DNA of 64,000 bases from Lachnospiraceae bacterium (GCA_910575775.1 CAJTEY010000016.1:1-64000), one strand, 5' to 3'; counted from the first letter of the stretch, positions 36,292 through 46,260 are shown. The notes: generated by a model not told the origin, from the sequence alone. Translations and numbers: made by a program.

Positions 36292-36696
36292 ATGGCTAAA
36301 GGACATAGATCCCAGATAAAGAGAGAGAGAAATGCGAACAAGGATGTCAGACCTTCGGCGAAGCTGTCTTACGCACGAGTGTCTGTACAGAAAGCTTGTT
36401 TCGTGTTAGATGCGATCAGGGGGAAGGATGTCGAGACAGCGCTCGGAATCCTTGCGTATAATCCCAGATATGCGTCCAGCATCATCAAGAAGCTGCTGGA
36501 GTCGGCTATCGCAAACGCTGAGTACAAATACAGTCAGGATCCCACGAAGTACCCGAATCCGGAAAACCTTTATATTGCTGAGTGCTACGCAAACAAAGGG
36601 CCTACCATGAAGCGGATTCAGCCCAGGGCACAGGGCAGGGCTTACAGGATTGAGAAGAGAATGAGTCACATCACGATCGTTCTCGATGCAAGATAG
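36292..36696 (+). CDS. rplV: 50S ribosomal protein L22
   Basis: 134 residues, a little longer than the ~110 usual because of an N-terminal basic extension (MAKGHRSQIKRERNANK). The tunnel-lining hairpin is at ~MKRIQPRAQGRAYRI. AAAGGAGG upstream. Macrolide-resistance mutations map to this loop in other species. Confidence 0.98.
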   Translation: MAKGHRSQIKRERNANKDVRPSAKLSYARVSVQKACFVLDAIRGKDVETALGILAYNPRYASSIIKKLLESAIANAEYKYSQDPTKYPNPENLYIAECYANKGPTMKRIQPRAQGRAYRIEKRMSHITIVLDAR

Positions 36697-36720
36697 GATC
36701 AGATTAGGAAGGAGAACAAC

Positions 36721-37377
36721 ATGGGACAGAAAGTAAATCCGCACGGATTGAGAGTCGGCATCATCAAGGATTGGGATTCCAAGTGGTATGCTGACGGAGA
36801 GTTTGCTGACTTTTTAGTAGAAGATTACAATATCAGAGAATATTTGAAGAAGAAGTTATACAGCGCAGGCATCTCTAAGATTGAGATCGAGAGAGCTTCC
36901 GACAGAGTGAAAGTTATCATCTACACGGCTAAGCCTGGTGTCGTAATCGGTAAGGGCGGGGCAGAGATCGAGGTAACCAAGAAGGAACTTTCCAAGATGA
37001 CAGGCAAGAAGGTTCTTGTGGACATCAAGGAGATCAAGCGTCCCGATAAGGATGCGCAGCTTGTTGCGGAGAACATCGCGCAGCAGCTTGAGAACCGTGT
37101 GTCCTTCAGACGTGCAATGAAGTCCTGCATGGGCCGCACCATGAAGGCAGGCGCAGAAGGTATCAAGGCAGCCGTTTCCGGGCGTCTTGGCGGCGCGGAC
37201 ATCGCCCGCACCGAGTTCTACAGCGAGGGTACCATTCCGCTGCAGACTTTGAGAGCAGATATTGACTATGGTTTCGCTGAGGCGGATACCACTTACGGTA
37301 AGCTCGGCGTAAAGGTTTGGATTTACAAAGGCGAGGTACTTCCGACTAAATCTAACAAGGAAGGGAGCGATAAATAA
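36721..37377 (+). CDS. rpsC: 30S ribosomal protein S3
   Basis: 218 residues. The KH type 2 domain is visible at [12 protein letters not shown], and the C-terminal domain ends [12 protein letters not shown]. It lines the mRNA entry tunnel. Its stop TAA overlaps the rplP ATG by one base. Confidence 0.98.
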   Translation: MGQKVNPHGLRVGIIKDWDSKWYADGEFADFLVEDYNIREYLKKKLYSAGISKIEIERASDRVKVIIYTAKPGVVIGKGGAEIEVTKKELSKMTGKKVLVDIKEIKRPDKDAQLVAENIAQQLENRVSFRRAMKSCMGRTMKAGAEGIKAAVSGRLGGADIARTEFYSEGTIPLQTLRADIDYGFAEADTTYGKLGVKVWIYKGEVLPTKSNKEGSDK

Positions 37378-37814
37378 TGTTAATGCCAAAAAGAGTAAAA
37401 CGTCGTAAACAGTTCCGTGGTTCCATGGCGGGTAAAGCGACCCGCGGCAACACAATTACCTACGGTGAGTACGGTATTGTAGCTATGGAGCCCTGTTGGA
37501 TCAAGTCCAATCAGATAGAGGCAGCCCGTATCGCTATGACAAGGCACATTAAGCGTGGCGGTAAGGTATGGATCAAGATTTTCCCGGATAAGCCCGTTAC
37601 TGCAAAACCGGCAGAGACACGTATGGGTTCCGGTAAGGGAACTTTGGAGTACTGGGTAGCAGTGGTTAAGCCCGGCCGCGTGATGTTCGAGATCGCCGGA
37701 GTGGCTGAGGATGTGGCAAAAGAGGCGCTGCGTCTCGCAACCCATAAACTTCCCTGCAAGTGTAAAATCGTTTCTAAAGCAGACTTGGAAGGCGGTGTGG
37801 CAAATGAAAACTAA
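37377..37814 (+). CDS. rplP: 50S ribosomal protein L16
   Basis: 145 residues, [17 protein letters not shown]. It contacts the A-site tRNA elbow. The start overlaps the rpsC stop by one base, and the end overlaps rpmC by 11 bp, so three genes are translationally linked. Confidence 0.98.
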   Translation: MLMPKRVKRRKQFRGSMAGKATRGNTITYGEYGIVAMEPCWIKSNQIEAARIAMTRHIKRGGKVWIKIFPDKPVTAKPAETRMGSGKGTLEYWVAVVKPGRVMFEIAGVAEDVAKEALRLATHKLPCKCKIVSKADLEGGVANEN

Positions 37815-38010
37815 TAAATATGTGGAAGATTTAAATAAAAAATCAGATGCTGAATTAGCACAGGAGCTGGTAGACGCTAAGAAAGAGCTTTTCAATTTGA
37901 GATTCCAGAACGCAACGAACCAGTTGGACAATACGGCCAGGATCAAAGAAGTGAGAAGAAATATCGCCAGAATCCAGACGGTGATCACGCAGAAGGCAAA
38001 AACTGTATAA
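37804..38010 (+). CDS. rpmC: 50S ribosomal protein L29
   Basis: 68 residues, [15 protein letters not shown], a two-helix protein at the exit-tunnel rim beside L23. It begins inside the end of rplP (11-bp overlap). The following 120-bp spacer carries three tandem 20-bp repeats. Confidence 0.97.
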   Translation: MKTNKYVEDLNKKSDAELAQELVDAKKELFNLRFQNATNQLDNTARIKEVRRNIARIQTVITQKAKTV

Positions 38011-38050
38011 CATGGCGAAAGCGTAAGAATTGCGAAGTGATTTTTACTGA

Positions 38051-38110
38051 TTTCACGGCAGTGAAATCAGTTTTGCGGCAGTGAAATCAGTTTCGCGGCA
38101 GCGAAATCAG
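38051..38110 (+). repeat. Three tandem 20-bp repeats between rpmC and rpsQ
   Basis: Units at 38051-38070, 38071-38090 and 38091-38110 follow TTTYRCGGCAGYGAAATCAG. Each unit is an imperfect inverted repeat (CTGATTTC/GAAATCAG), so adjacent units can form alternative hairpins. The array ends just before the rpsQ ribosome site (AGGAAGGAG). Confidence 0.85.
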
Positions 38111-38130
38111 AGGAAGGAGAGATATCAATC

Positions 38131-38385
38131 GTGGAAAGAAATCTGAGAAAAACTCGTACCGGCAAGGTTACAAGCAATAAGATGGATAAGACCATTGTGG
38201 TAGCGATAGAAGATCACGTAAAGCATCCACTTTACAAGAAGATCGTGAAGAAGACCTACAAGTTAAAAGCGCATGACGAGAACAATGAGTGCAGCATTGG
38301 CGATACCGTTAAGGTGATGGAGACCAGGCCTTTATCTAAGGATAAGAGATGGAGACTTGTGGAGATCGTTGAAAAGGTTAAATAA
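38131..38385 (+). CDS. rpsQ: 30S ribosomal protein S17
   Basis: 84 residues with a GTG start at 38131 ([14 protein letters not shown]) behind AGGAAGGAG. An OB-fold primary binder of 16S rRNA, with the [13 protein letters not shown] signature. It is followed by hairpin element B. Confidence 0.97.
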   Translation: MERNLRKTRTGKVTSNKMDKTIVVAIEDHVKHPLYKKIVKKTYKLKAHDENNECSIGDTVKVMETRPLSKDKRWRLVEIVEKVK

Positions 38386-38387
38386 CA

Positions 38388-38471
38388 AACTGAAGAGATT
38401 TTCTAAGGCGTCAGAGGACGCCGCCTGAGAAAAACGATAACTTCAGTTGCGAGATTTGCTTCGCAAACTCG
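38388..38471 (+). repeat. Intercistronic hairpin element, copy B (rpsQ-rplN)
   Basis: Outer stem AACTGAAG (38388-38395)/CTTCAGTT (38441-38448), a compensated change relative to copy A. The apex is GGCGTC/GACGCC. A second hairpin follows at 38450-38471 (CGAG..TTTGC/GCAAA..CTCG). Confidence 0.85.
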
Positions 38472-38502
38472 GCATTGAAATAGGAAAGAAGGAGAAAATA
38501 GC

Positions 38503-38871
38503 ATGATTCAACAGGAAAGCAGATTGAAGGTTGCTGATAATACCGGTGCAAAAGAACTCCTGTGCATCAGGGTTATGGGCGGATCTACAAGAAGATATGC
38601 GCGTATAGGTGATACGATTGTCGCTACGGTCAAAGATGCAACACCAGGCGGCGTTGTAAAAAAAGGCGATGTCGTGAAGGCTGTCGTTGTGCGCACTGTG
38701 AAGGGCGCAAGACGTAAGGATGGATCTTACATCAGATTTGACGAAAATGCTGCTGTTATCATCAAAGATGATAAGACTCCCAGAGGAACCCGTATTTTTG
38801 GACCAGTAGCAAGAGAGCTGCGTGATAAACAGTTTATGAAAATTGTTTCACTGGCTCCGGAAGTATTATAG
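38503..38871 (+). CDS. rplN: 50S ribosomal protein L14
   Basis: 122 residues, [19 protein letters not shown], the standard L14 opening. It forms an intersubunit bridge with 16S rRNA and binds initiation and silencing factors. AGAAGGAG upstream; 11 bp to rplX. Confidence 0.98.
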   Translation: MIQQESRLKVADNTGAKELLCIRVMGGSTRRYARIGDTIVATVKDATPGGVVKKGDVVKAVVVRTVKGARRKDGSYIRFDENAAVIIKDDKTPRGTRIFGPVARELRDKQFMKIVSLAPEVL

Positions 38872-38882
38872 GAGGTGCCGGT

Positions 38883-39194
38883 ATGTCAATGGCTAAGATT
38901 AAGAAAGGTGATACCGTCAAGGTGATCGCCGGCAAGGATAAAGACAAAGAAGGCAAGGTTATTTCCGTAGACAGGAAGAAAAACAAGGTTCTTGTGGAAG
39001 GAATCAACAAGATTACCAAGCATGAGAAGCCTTCTATAGCAAACCAGAACGGTGGTATCGTTCAGAAGGAAGCTCCCATCGACGCTTCCAACGTGATGTA
39101 TGTACACAAGGGAAAGGCGACCAGAATCGGTTTCAAGATTGAGAAGGATAAGAAAGTACGTTTCGCCAAGTCCACTGGTGACATCATTGATTAA
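38883..39194 (+). CDS. rplX: 50S ribosomal protein L24
   Basis: 103 residues with an N-terminal KOW motif (KIKKGDTVKVIAGKDKDKEG). An assembly initiator of the large subunit. ATG 38883 follows AGGAGGTG; the next ATG (codon 3) is also possible. Confidence 0.98.
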   Translation: MSMAKIKKGDTVKVIAGKDKDKEGKVISVDRKKNKVLVEGINKITKHEKPSIANQNGGIVQKEAPIDASNVMYVHKGKATRIGFKIEKDKKVRFAKSTGDIID

Positions 39195-39218
39195 ATCTGA
39201 GAAAGGAGATCCATAAGC

Positions 39219-39761
39219 GTGAGTAGCAGACTTAAAGATATGTATAAAAACGAGATCGTAGATGCTATGATCAAAAAGTTTGGATATAAAAATGTCATGG
39301 AAGTTCCGAAGCTTGACAAGATCGTGATTAACATGGGCGTCGGTGAAGCGAAGGAGAACGCGAAGGTGCTGGAGTCGGCTGTTGGTGATATGGAGACCAT
39401 TACCGGTCAGAAAGCCGTCATCACGAAGGCAAAACACTCCATCGCAAACTTCAAGATCAGAGAGGGACAGTCGATCGGCTGTAAGACGACGCTTCGCGGC
39501 GACAAGATGTATGAGTTTTTAGACAGGCTCGTAAACCTGGCTCTGCCCCGTGTGCGTGACTTCAGAGGCGTGAGTGCCAATTCCTTCGATGGCAGAGGCA
39601 ACTATGCACTTGGTATCAAGGAGCAGATTATTTTCCCTGAGATCGAGTACGATAAGGTTGATAAGGTGAGAGGTATGGATGTTATCTTCGTCACCACGGC
39701 CAAGACGGATGAAGAAGCCCGTGAGTTGTTGAGATTATTTAATATGCCATTCGCCAAATAG
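39219..39761 (+). CDS. rplE: 50S ribosomal protein L5
   Basis: 180 residues with a GTG start at 39219 ([16 protein letters not shown]) behind AAAGGAGAT. It binds 5S rRNA and contacts the P-site tRNA. It contains [11 protein letters not shown] and [12 protein letters not shown], diagnostic for L5. Confidence 0.98.
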   Translation: MSSRLKDMYKNEIVDAMIKKFGYKNVMEVPKLDKIVINMGVGEAKENAKVLESAVGDMETITGQKAVITKAKHSIANFKIREGQSIGCKTTLRGDKMYEFLDRLVNLALPRVRDFRGVSANSFDGRGNYALGIKEQIIFPEIEYDKVDKVRGMDVIFVTTAKTDEEARELLRLFNMPFAK

Positions 39762-39775
39762 AAGGAGGTAAATTC

Positions 39776-39961
39776 ATGGCTAAGACAGCAATGAAGATCA
39801 AACAGCAGCGCAAACCGAAGTTCTCCGTGAGAGCGTACAACCGCTGCAAAATCTGTGGTCGTCCACATGCTTATTTGAGAAAATACGGAATCTGCAGAAT
39901 CTGCTTCCGTGAGTTAGCATATAAGGGACAGATTCCCGGCGTTAAGAAAGCCAGCTGGTAA
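39776..39961 (+). CDS. rpsZ: 30S ribosomal protein S14, zinc-binding type
   Basis: 61 residues with two CxxC pairs (CKICGRPH and CRICFREL), the short zinc form of S14 usual in Gram-positives. AGAAGGAGG before ATG 39776. Followed by hairpin element C. Confidence 0.98.
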   Translation: MAKTAMKIKQQRKPKFSVRAYNRCKICGRPHAYLRKYGICRICFRELAYKGQIPGVKKASW

Positions 39962-39963
39962 CA

Positions 39964-40045
39964 AAGCCAAAAGATTTTCTATGGCGTCTGGAAAACGCCG
40001 CCTAAGAAATACTATGTTTGGCTTGCGAGGTTGCAAGCAACCTCG
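39964..40045 (+). repeat. Intercistronic hairpin element, copy C (rpsZ-rpsH)
   Basis: Outer stem AAGCCAAA (39964-39971)/TTTGGCTT (40017-40024); inner AGATTTTCTATGGCG opposite a GCCTAAGAAAT-type arm. The second hairpin is perfect: CGAGGTTGC (40026-40034)/GCAACCTCG (40037-40045). Confidence 0.85.
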
Positions 40046-40090
40046 GTGGCGAAAAGAATTTTTGGAAAATTAGGATTAGGAGGAAAAATC

Positions 40091-40492
40091 ATGACAATGA
40101 GCGATCCGATTGCAGATATGCTTACGAGAATCCGTAACGCGAATACTGCAAAGCATGATACAGTAGATGTGCCCTCATCCAAGATGAAGCTGGCTATTGC
40201 GCAGATTCTCTTAGAGGAAGGCTATATCAGAAAATTTGATGTGATCGAGAACGGCAGCTTCAAGACCATCCATATCACCTTAAAGTATGGAGAGGACAAG
40301 AACGACAAGATCATTTCCGGCATCAAGAGAATTTCCAAGCCCGGTCTTCGTGTGTATGCGGGCAAGGAAGAGCTGCCCAGAGTACTCGGGGGCTTAGGTG
40401 TGGCAATCATTTCCACAAACCAGGGCGTCGTGACCGATAAGAAGGCAAGAGAGCTTCAGGTAGGCGGCGAAGTTTTAGCATTTGTCTGGTAA
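40091..40492 (+). CDS. rpsH: 30S ribosomal protein S8
   Basis: 133 residues, [18 protein letters not shown] primary 16S binder; in E. coli it represses the spc operon. ATG 40091 follows AGGAGGAAAAATC; the frame is open upstream to 40031, but that part overlaps hairpin C. Confidence 0.98.
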   Translation: MTMSDPIADMLTRIRNANTAKHDTVDVPSSKMKLAIAQILLEEGYIRKFDVIENGSFKTIHITLKYGEDKNDKIISGIKRISKPGLRVYAGKEELPRVLGGLGVAIISTNQGVVTDKKARELQVGGEVLAFVW

Positions 40493-40544
40493 CTGACCGA
40501 GCAAGCCCGGTCTGAAGAATGACTATGTCATTCTTCGCAGGTGA

Positions 40545-40624
40545 GAGAACCATATAGAATTTCCAAGGCGTCAAAAGCGCCGCCTAAGAAAATTTATGTT
40601 TGGTTTGCGAGGCGGCAAGCAGCC
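40545..40624 (+). repeat. Intercistronic hairpin element, copy D (rpsH-rplF)
   Basis: Outer stem AACCATA/TTTGGTT (one mismatch), apex GGCG/CGCC, second hairpin CGAGGC (40605-40610)/GCCTCG (40619-40624). Before it, 40494-40535 holds two further hairpins (GACCG..CGGTC and GAAGAATGAC/GTCATTCTTC), so this 180-bp spacer is the most structured of the operon. Confidence 0.75.
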
Positions 40625-40672
40625 TCGGTAGAGCGAAAAGAATTTTTGACAAATAAAACAGGAGGTACGGGC

Positions 40673-41215
40673 ATGTCACGTATAGGAAGAATGCCAATCG
40701 CGATCCCCGCAGGTGTGACTGTGGAAATTGCAGAAAATAATAAAGTGACTGTAAAAGGTCCCAAGGGAACGCTTGAGAGAACGCTCCCGGCAGAGATGGA
40801 AATTAAGGTGGAAGGCGATCAGATTCTGGTTTCCAGACCGAACGATTTGAAGAAGATGAAATCCTTCCACGGTTTGACAAGGACACTGATCCACAATATG
40901 GTGGTCGGTGTGACAGACGGCTTTGAGAAGAAGCTGGAGGTAAACGGCGTTGGTTACAGAGCCGCTAAGTCCGGCAAGAAGCTGACACTCAACTTAGGAT
41001 ACTCCCACCCCGTAGAGATGACAGACCCTGAGGGTATCGAGACCGTTGTGGAAGGGCAGAATCTGATCATCGTCAAGGGAATCGATAAAGAAAAAGTAGG
41101 TCAGTTTGCGGCTGAAATCAGAGACCAGAGACGTCCTGAGCCTTATAAGGGCAAGGGTATCAAGTATGCTGATGAGACAATCAGACGTAAAGTCGGTAAG
41201 ACCGGTAAGAAATAA
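40673..41215 (+). CDS. rplF: 50S ribosomal protein L6
   Basis: 180 residues, two repeated alpha-beta domains ([28 protein letters not shown]). It binds near the sarcin-ricin loop. The ATG at 40673 has CAGGAGG upstream; the open frame from 40541 is the hairpin spacer. Confidence 0.98.
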   Translation: MSRIGRMPIAIPAGVTVEIAENNKVTVKGPKGTLERTLPAEMEIKVEGDQILVSRPNDLKKMKSFHGLTRTLIHNMVVGVTDGFEKKLEVNGVGYRAAKSGKKLTLNLGYSHPVEMTDPEGIETVVEGQNLIIVKGIDKEKVGQFAAEIRDQRRPEPYKGKGIKYADETIRRKVGKTGKK

Positions 41216-41235
41216 CAGATAAGGAGAGTGTGGAA

Positions 41236-41604
41236 ATGGTTAAGAAGGAATCGAGACAAAAAGTTCGCGTAAAGAAACATAACAGAATGCGTAACCGTTT
41301 CAGCGGCACCGCTGAGAGACCGCGTCTGGCTGTGTTCAGAAGCAATAATCATATGTATGCTCAAATTATTGACGATACGGTGGGAAATACCTTAGTCTCC
41401 GCATCTACTCTCGAGAAGAGCGTGGGAGGCGAGCTTAAGAAGACCAATGACGTTGAGGCGGCAGCATATGTAGGAACAGTGATCGCTAAGAGAGCAATTG
41501 AGAAGGGCATCAAGGCCGTTGTTTTTGACAGGGGCGGCTTCATTTACCAGGGTAAGATTGCAGCATTAGCGGACGCGGCCAGAGAAGCTGGCCTGGAATT
41601 CTAG
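41236..41604 (+). CDS. rplR: 50S ribosomal protein L18
   Basis: 122 residues, a 5S rRNA binder with the [18 protein letters not shown] signature. AAGGAG lies ~8 bp before ATG 41236; the GTG at 41230 is too close to it. rpsE follows after 20 bp. Confidence 0.97.
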   Translation: MVKKESRQKVRVKKHNRMRNRFSGTAERPRLAVFRSNNHMYAQIIDDTVGNTLVSASTLEKSVGGELKKTNDVEAAAYVGTVIAKRAIEKGIKAVVFDRGGFIYQGKIAALADAAREAGLEF

Positions 41605-41624
41605 GAAGGGAGAAAGAAGATCAC

Positions 41625-42134
41625 ATGAGACGTACAATCATTGACGTAAGTCAGTTAGAACTCACTGAGAAAGTTGTGACAATCAAGCGTGTAACCAAGG
41701 TTGTCAAGGGTGGTCGTAACATGCGTTTCACAGCGCTTGTGGTAGTCGGCGACGGTAACGGCCATGTTGGCGCGGGCTTGGGTAAAGCGACTGAAATCCC
41801 TGAAGCGATCCGCAAAGGCAAGGAAGACGCGATCAAGAACCTGGTATGCGTTGCACTGGATGAGAAGAACAGTATTACACATGATTTTGTCGGAAAATTC
41901 GGCTCTGCATCTGTTCTGCTGAAGAGAGCTGCAGATGGTACCGGTATTATCGCCGGAGGCCCTGCGCGTGTGGTATGCGAGCTTGCAGGCATCAAGAATA
42001 TTCGGACAAAGTCCCTGGGGTCCAACAATAAGCAGAACGTAGTGTTAGCTACGATCATGGGCTTAAGCCAGTTAAAGACTCCTGAGGAAGTGGCTAAAAA
42101 TCGTGGGAAATCCGTGGAGGAAATCCGCGCATAA
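41625..42134 (+). CDS. rpsE: 30S ribosomal protein S5
   Basis: 169 residues. The S5 double-stranded-RNA-type domain shows [20 protein letters not shown], and the C-terminal domain shows [12 protein letters not shown]. It helps decoding fidelity and mRNA unwinding. ATG 41625 follows AAGGGAGA. Hairpin element F begins two bases after the stop. Confidence 0.98.
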   Translation: MRRTIIDVSQLELTEKVVTIKRVTKVVKGGRNMRFTALVVVGDGNGHVGAGLGKATEIPEAIRKGKEDAIKNLVCVALDEKNSITHDFVGKFGSASVLLKRAADGTGIIAGGPARVVCELAGIKNIRTKSLGSNNKQNVVLATIMGLSQLKTPEEVAKNRGKSVEEIRA

Positions 42135-42136
42135 CA

Positions 42137-42229
42137 ATGCGGGAAGATGTTCTAATGCTCGCAGCAGTGGCTGCATCACAAAGAACATCTATGTCCCGCA
42201 TAAGAGAATGCCGAAAAGAAGGCATTCTC
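42137..42229 (+). repeat. Intercistronic hairpin element, copy F (rpsE-rpmD)
   Basis: Outer stem ATGCGGGA (42137-42144)/TCCCGCAT (42194-42201), inner AGATGTTCT (42145-42153)/AGAACATCT (42182-42190), with an inner GCAGC/GCTGC. The second hairpin is GAGAATGCC (42204-42212)/GGCATTCTC (42221-42229). Same layout as copies A-E with mostly different stem sequences. Confidence 0.75.
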
Positions 42230-42267
42230 TGTACAGATTCGAAGTTTTACAATCAGGAGGTATTAAA

Positions 42268-42453
42268 ATGGCAGATAAAAAATTAAAGATCACTTTAGTC
42301 AGATCTACGATCGGCCAGGTGCCCAAGGCCCGCGCTACGGTGGCGGCTATGGGACTTCGCAAGCTCAATCAGACAGTGGAACTGCCTGACAATGCGGCGA
42401 CCAGGGGTCAGATTCAGAGAGTAAGACATATGGTCAAAGTGGAAGAGGCATAA
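42268..42453 (+). CDS. rpmD: 50S ribosomal protein L30
   Basis: 61 residues, KITLVRSTIGQVPKARAT, the short bacterial L30. CAGGAGG before ATG 42268; the longer open frame from 42103 covers the end of rpsE and hairpin F and is not used. Confidence 0.97.
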   Translation: MADKKLKITLVRSTIGQVPKARATVAAMGLRKLNQTVELPDNAATRGQIQRVRHMVKVEEA

Positions 42454-42467
42454 AGGAGGTGTGATAG

Positions 42468-42908
42468 ATGGAATTATCGAATTTAAGACCTGCTAAGGGC
42501 TCTGTGCATAGCGATAACTTTAGAAGGGGTCGCGGACATGGTTCTGGAAACGGTAAGACGGCAGGTAAGGGACACAAGGGTCAGAAGGCTCGTTCCGGCG
42601 CGCCCAGACCGGGCTTTGAGGGTGGTCAGATGCCCTTGTACAGACGTCTCCCCAAGAGGGGCTTTACCAACAGAAATACCAAAGAGATCGTTGCTCTTAA
42701 CCTGAGCGTTCTGGAGGTGTTCGACAACGGTGCAACAGTTGATGTAGATGCATTGATTGAAAAGGGAATCGTAAAAAATCCCCGTGATGGCGTAAAGATC
42801 CTTGGAAACGGAGAACTTACTAAGAAACTCGACGTGAAGGTAAATGCCTTCAGCGCATCCGCGAAGGAGAAAATCGAGGCACTTGGTGGAACAGCAGAGG
42901 TGATTTAA
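42468..42908 (+). CDS. rplO: 50S ribosomal protein L15
   Basis: 146 residues. The Gly- and Lys-rich N-terminal tail ([18 protein letters not shown]) threads into 23S rRNA. The stop shares one base with the secY ATG (TAATG). Confidence 0.98.
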   Translation: MELSNLRPAKGSVHSDNFRRGRGHGSGNGKTAGKGHKGQKARSGAPRPGFEGGQMPLYRRLPKRGFTNRNTKEIVALNLSVLEVFDNGATVDVDALIEKGIVKNPRDGVKILGNGELTKKLDVKVNAFSASAKEKIEALGGTAEVI

Positions 42909-44221
42909 TGTTTACAACCCTAAAAAATGCATTTAAGATCAAGGAGATCAGAAATAAGATTTTCTTCACATTTCTCATGCTGGTTGTGATCCGTCTCGGA
43001 TCACAGCTTCCCGTGCCAGGCGTTGACAGGACCTATTTTGCAAGATGGTTCGAAAGCCAGACCGGCGACGCATTTAATTTCTTTGATGCTTTTACGGGTG
43101 GATCTTTTTTGAATATGTCTGTTCTGGCGCTTAACATTACGCCGTACATTACATCGTCTATCATCATGCAGCTTATGACGATAGCGATTCCGAAGCTGGA
43201 GGAGATGCAGAAGGACGGCGCGGACGGACGAAAGAAGATCGCATCTATTACGAGATATGTGACAGTTGCGCTTGCGCTGATTGAGGCCGGTGTCATGGCA
43301 ATCGGCTTTGGTCGACAGGGCCTGCTTGAAACCTACAACGTGATGAACATTATTACGGTTATCGCGGCGCTCACGGCGGGCAGCGCATTTCTGATGTGGA
43401 TAGGAGAGCGGATTACGGAGAACGGCGTCGGCAATGGTATTTCCATCGTACTGACGATCAACATTCTTTCCCGTATGCCGCAGGATATTGCACAACTCTT
43501 TGAACAGTTTGTGATCGGCAGATCCATTGCCAAGGGCGTGGTGGCAGCGATCATTATCATTGCAATTATCGTGCTGATGGTAGTGCTTGTAATCGTTCTG
43601 AATGACGGTGTGCGCAAAATCCCGGTACAGTATGCGAAGAAGGTGCAGGGCAGAAAGATGGTGGGCGGACAGACAACGAATATTCCGCTGAAGGTCAATA
43701 CTTCGGGCGTGATTCCCGTCATCTTCGCATCGTCCCTGATGCAGCTGCCGGTGGTGATCTGTTCTCTGTTTAATGTGAACGGGGCCGGTTTCTGGGGAGA
43801 GATCCTCAAGGGACTTAACTCCAATTACTGGTGTAATCCGGAGCATCTGGTTTATTCCATCGGTCTGGTGGTGTATATTGTGCTGGTGGTGTTTTTCGCC
43901 TACTTCTATACTTCCATCACTTTTAACCCGATGGAGATTGCGGATAACATGAAGCGGCAGGGCGGATTTATTCCGGGTATCAGACCGGGCAAGCCTACCA
44001 GCGATTATCTGGCAAAGCTCTTAAACTATATCGTGTTTATCGGAGCTATTGGTCTCACGATCGTATGTGTGGTGCCATACTTCTTTAACGGCGTGTTTGG
44101 TGCACAGGTATCATTCGGCGGGACCAGCCTGATCATTATTGTCAGCGTGGTGTTGGAGACGGTTAAGCAGATCGAATCACAGATGCTTGTCCGAAATTAT
44201 AAGGGATTTTTAAACGACTAA
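42908..44221 (+). CDS. secY: Protein translocase subunit SecY
   Basis: 437 residues with ten membrane helices. It opens with an FKIKEIRNKIFFTFLML-type segment and has QLPVPGVD and the conserved cytoplasmic loop GGFIPGIRPGKPT. It forms the SecYEG channel, works with SecA and is needed for the lipoproteins and flagellar-envelope proteins here. Coupled to rplO by a 1-bp overlap. An AGGGACG/CGTCCCT hairpin (44240-44266) follows before adk. Confidence 0.98.
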   Translation: MFTTLKNAFKIKEIRNKIFFTFLMLVVIRLGSQLPVPGVDRTYFARWFESQTGDAFNFFDAFTGGSFLNMSVLALNITPYITSSIIMQLMTIAIPKLEEMQKDGADGRKKIASITRYVTVALALIEAGVMAIGFGRQGLLETYNVMNIITVIAALTAGSAFLMWIGERITENGVGNGISIVLTINILSRMPQDIAQLFEQFVIGRSIAKGVVAAIIIIAIIVLMVVLVIVLNDGVRKIPVQYAKKVQGRKMVGGQTTNIPLKVNTSGVIPVIFASSLMQLPVVICSLFNVNGAGFWGEILKGLNSNYWCNPEHLVYSIGLVVYIVLVVFFAYFYTSITFNPMEIADNMKRQGGFIPGIRPGKPTSDYLAKLLNYIVFIGAIGLTIVCVVPYFFNGVFGAQVSFGGTSLIIIVSVVLETVKQIESQMLVRNYKGFLND

Positions 44222-44307
44222 TGGATAGACAAGACAGGTAGGGACGGCGGATATCGGCACGTCCCTAGCCTTGCGTCTGTGTTATATGCGATGGGAGAGA
44301 TATAAAA

Positions 44308-44949
44308 ATGAAGATTGTAATGCTGGGCGCACCCGGCGCCGGAAAAGGCACACAGGCGAAAATGATTGCCGAAAACTATCAGATTCCCCATATTTCGACA
44401 GGAGACATGTTTCGTCTGAACATCAAGAACGGGACAGAGCTTGGCATGGAGGCGAAGAAATACATGGATCAGGGACTTCTGGTGCCTGATGAACTGACGG
44501 TGCGCATCTTCCTTGACCGGGTGGCGAAGGATGACTGCAAAAACGGCTATGTACTGGACGGATTTCCAAGAACGATTCCCCAGGCAGAGGTGCTGGAGGA
44601 AGCGCTAGATAAGCTTGGAGACAAAATTGATTACGCCATTGACGTGGAGGTGCCGGATGAGAATATCATCCGCAGAATGGGCGGCAGACGCGCCTGCACA
44701 TCCTGTGGCGCGACTTATCATATCGAACATGTTCCCCCGAAGAAGGAGGGAATCTGCGATACATGCGGTCAGGAACTTGTGCTGCGTGACGACGATAAGC
44801 CGGAGACGGTGAAGAACCGCCTGCGGGTATATCAGGAGCAGACACAGCCTCTGCTTGACTTTTATTCGGCAAAGGGTGTGCTGAGAAGTGTAGACGGCAC
44901 ACAGGACATGCAGGATGTATTTAAAGCGATTACAGAGATTTTGAAATAG
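44308..44949 (+). CDS. adk: Adenylate kinase
   Basis: 213 residues. P-loop GAPGAGKGTQ, HISTGDMFR, and a LID domain with four zinc-binding cysteines (CTSC ... CDTC), the Gram-positive zinc form. It converts ATP + AMP to 2 ADP. ATG 44308 is behind GGGAGAG. 10 bp to map. Confidence 0.98.
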   Translation: MKIVMLGAPGAGKGTQAKMIAENYQIPHISTGDMFRLNIKNGTELGMEAKKYMDQGLLVPDELTVRIFLDRVAKDDCKNGYVLDGFPRTIPQAEVLEEALDKLGDKIDYAIDVEVPDENIIRRMGGRRACTSCGATYHIEHVPPKKEGICDTCGQELVLRDDDKPETVKNRLRVYQEQTQPLLDFYSAKGVLRSVDGTQDMQDVFKAITEILK

Positions 44950-44959
44950 AGGCAGAGCT

Positions 44960-45712
44960 ATGGCGGTCACGATCAAATCGGCGTGGGAAATAGAAAAAAT
45001 GCGGCAGGCGGGTATACTGCTAGCCCGGGTACATGAGGAGCTTGCGAAGGTGATACATCCTGGTGTGTCAACGAAGGAGATTGATACGGTCTGTGAGGAA
45101 CTGATCCGGGGATATGGCTGTACACCAAACTTCCTGCACTATCAGGGATATCCGGCAAGCGTCTGTGTCTCCGTAAATGAGGAGGTTGTGCACGGGATTC
45201 CCCGGACAGACCGTATTTTGCGTGAGGGAGATATTGTGAGCCTGGATACGGGGCTGATTTATGAGGGATATCATTCGGACGCAGCCAGGACTTACGGCGT
45301 GGGACAGATCAGCCCAGAGGCGGAGAAACTGATCGAGGTGACAAGGAAGAGTTTCTTTCAGGGAGTTGCGAAGGCCAGCGCCGGAAAACATCTGCACGAT
45401 ATCTCCAATGCCATAGCAGATTATGTGATACCTCATGGTTACGGGATTGTACATGATCTGGTAGGACACGGGATCGGGACGAAACTCCATGAGCCGCCGA
45501 ATATACCGAATTTTCCCCAGAGGAGAAGGGGAATACGGTTAAAAGCCGGTATGACCCTGGCGATTGAGCCGATGATCAATATCGGAACCGGCGAGGTAGA
45601 GTGGCTTGATGATGAATGGACGGTGGTATCGGCAGACCGGTCGCTCTCCGCACACTATGAGAACACGGTGCTGATTACAGACGGGGAGCCGGAGATATTA
45701 ACACTGCCATAG
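44960..45712 (+). CDS. map: Type I methionine aminopeptidase
   Basis: 250 residues, the short MetAP form without a zinc-finger extension. Metal ligands lie in SLDTGLIYEGYHSDAAR, GHGIGTKLHEPPNIP, EPMINIG and the late E in HYENTV. It removes the initiator Met from nascent proteins. Start MAVTIKSAWEIEKMR behind GAGGC, a weak site. Followed by the KOW-domain gene after 23 bp. Confidence 0.97.
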   Translation: MAVTIKSAWEIEKMRQAGILLARVHEELAKVIHPGVSTKEIDTVCEELIRGYGCTPNFLHYQGYPASVCVSVNEEVVHGIPRTDRILREGDIVSLDTGLIYEGYHSDAARTYGVGQISPEAEKLIEVTRKSFFQGVAKASAGKHLHDISNAIADYVIPHGYGIVHDLVGHGIGTKLHEPPNIPNFPQRRRGIRLKAGMTLAIEPMINIGTGEVEWLDDEWTVVSADRSLSAHYENTVLITDGEPEILTLP

Positions 45713-45735
45713 TAATGGAAGAAACGGGATAGAAT

Positions 45736-46011
45736 ATGGAAGAAAATATCGTGGGAATGCTCGCCGCTTCCAAGGCAGGGCATGATAAGGACTCCGTGTA
45801 TGTCATCATACGGGAGGACGGCGAATATATATATGTAGCTGACGGCAAAAGCAGAACCGTGGAACGCCCGAAGCGGAAAAACAAAAAACATGTACAGCTT
45901 ATAAAAAAGAAAAGGGCGGCGGAATCGGAGAACGGTTTCACCGATTTGGAAATGAAAAGAATCATCAAGGAATATCTGAGGGAAAGAGAGGAAGGAAATG
46001 TCAAAGGCTGA
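45736..46011 (+). CDS. KOW-domain RNA-binding protein (L14e-like)
   Basis: 91 residues. The N-terminal KOW-like segment ([20 protein letters not shown]) resembles the KOW proteins that Clostridia encode between map and infA, sometimes called ribosomal protein L14e/L27e-like. The C-terminus is basic, then helical. It overlaps infA by 14 bp. Probably ribosome- or RNA-associated; exact role unknown. Confidence 0.88.
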   Translation: MEENIVGMLAASKAGHDKDSVYVIIREDGEYIYVADGKSRTVERPKRKNKKHVQLIKKKRAAESENGFTDLEMKRIIKEYLREREEGNVKG

Positions 46012-46216
46012 TGTAATTGAGATCGAAGGAACTGTAATTGAGAAGCTACCCAATACCATGTTTCAGGTGGAACTGGAAAACGGTCATGTGGTGTTGGCGC
46101 ATATCAGCGGAAAGCTGCGCCAGAACTTCATCCGTATTCTGCCCGGCGACAGGGTAACGCTGGAGCTTTCCCCTTACGATTTATCCAAAGGGAGAATCAT
46201 CTGGAGAGATAAATAG
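45998..46216 (+). CDS. infA: Translation initiation factor IF-1
   Basis: 72 residues, the exact family length, an S1-like OB fold ([37 protein letters not shown]). It occupies the 30S A site during initiation. It starts within the end of the KOW gene behind AGGAAGG. Confidence 0.98.
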   Translation: MSKADVIEIEGTVIEKLPNTMFQVELENGHVVLAHISGKLRQNFIRILPGDRVTLELSPYDLSKGRIIWRDK

Positions 46217-46260
46217 TCGGGCAGGCTCGATTTAAGTTAGCAGAAAAATAGTAAAAGGTC

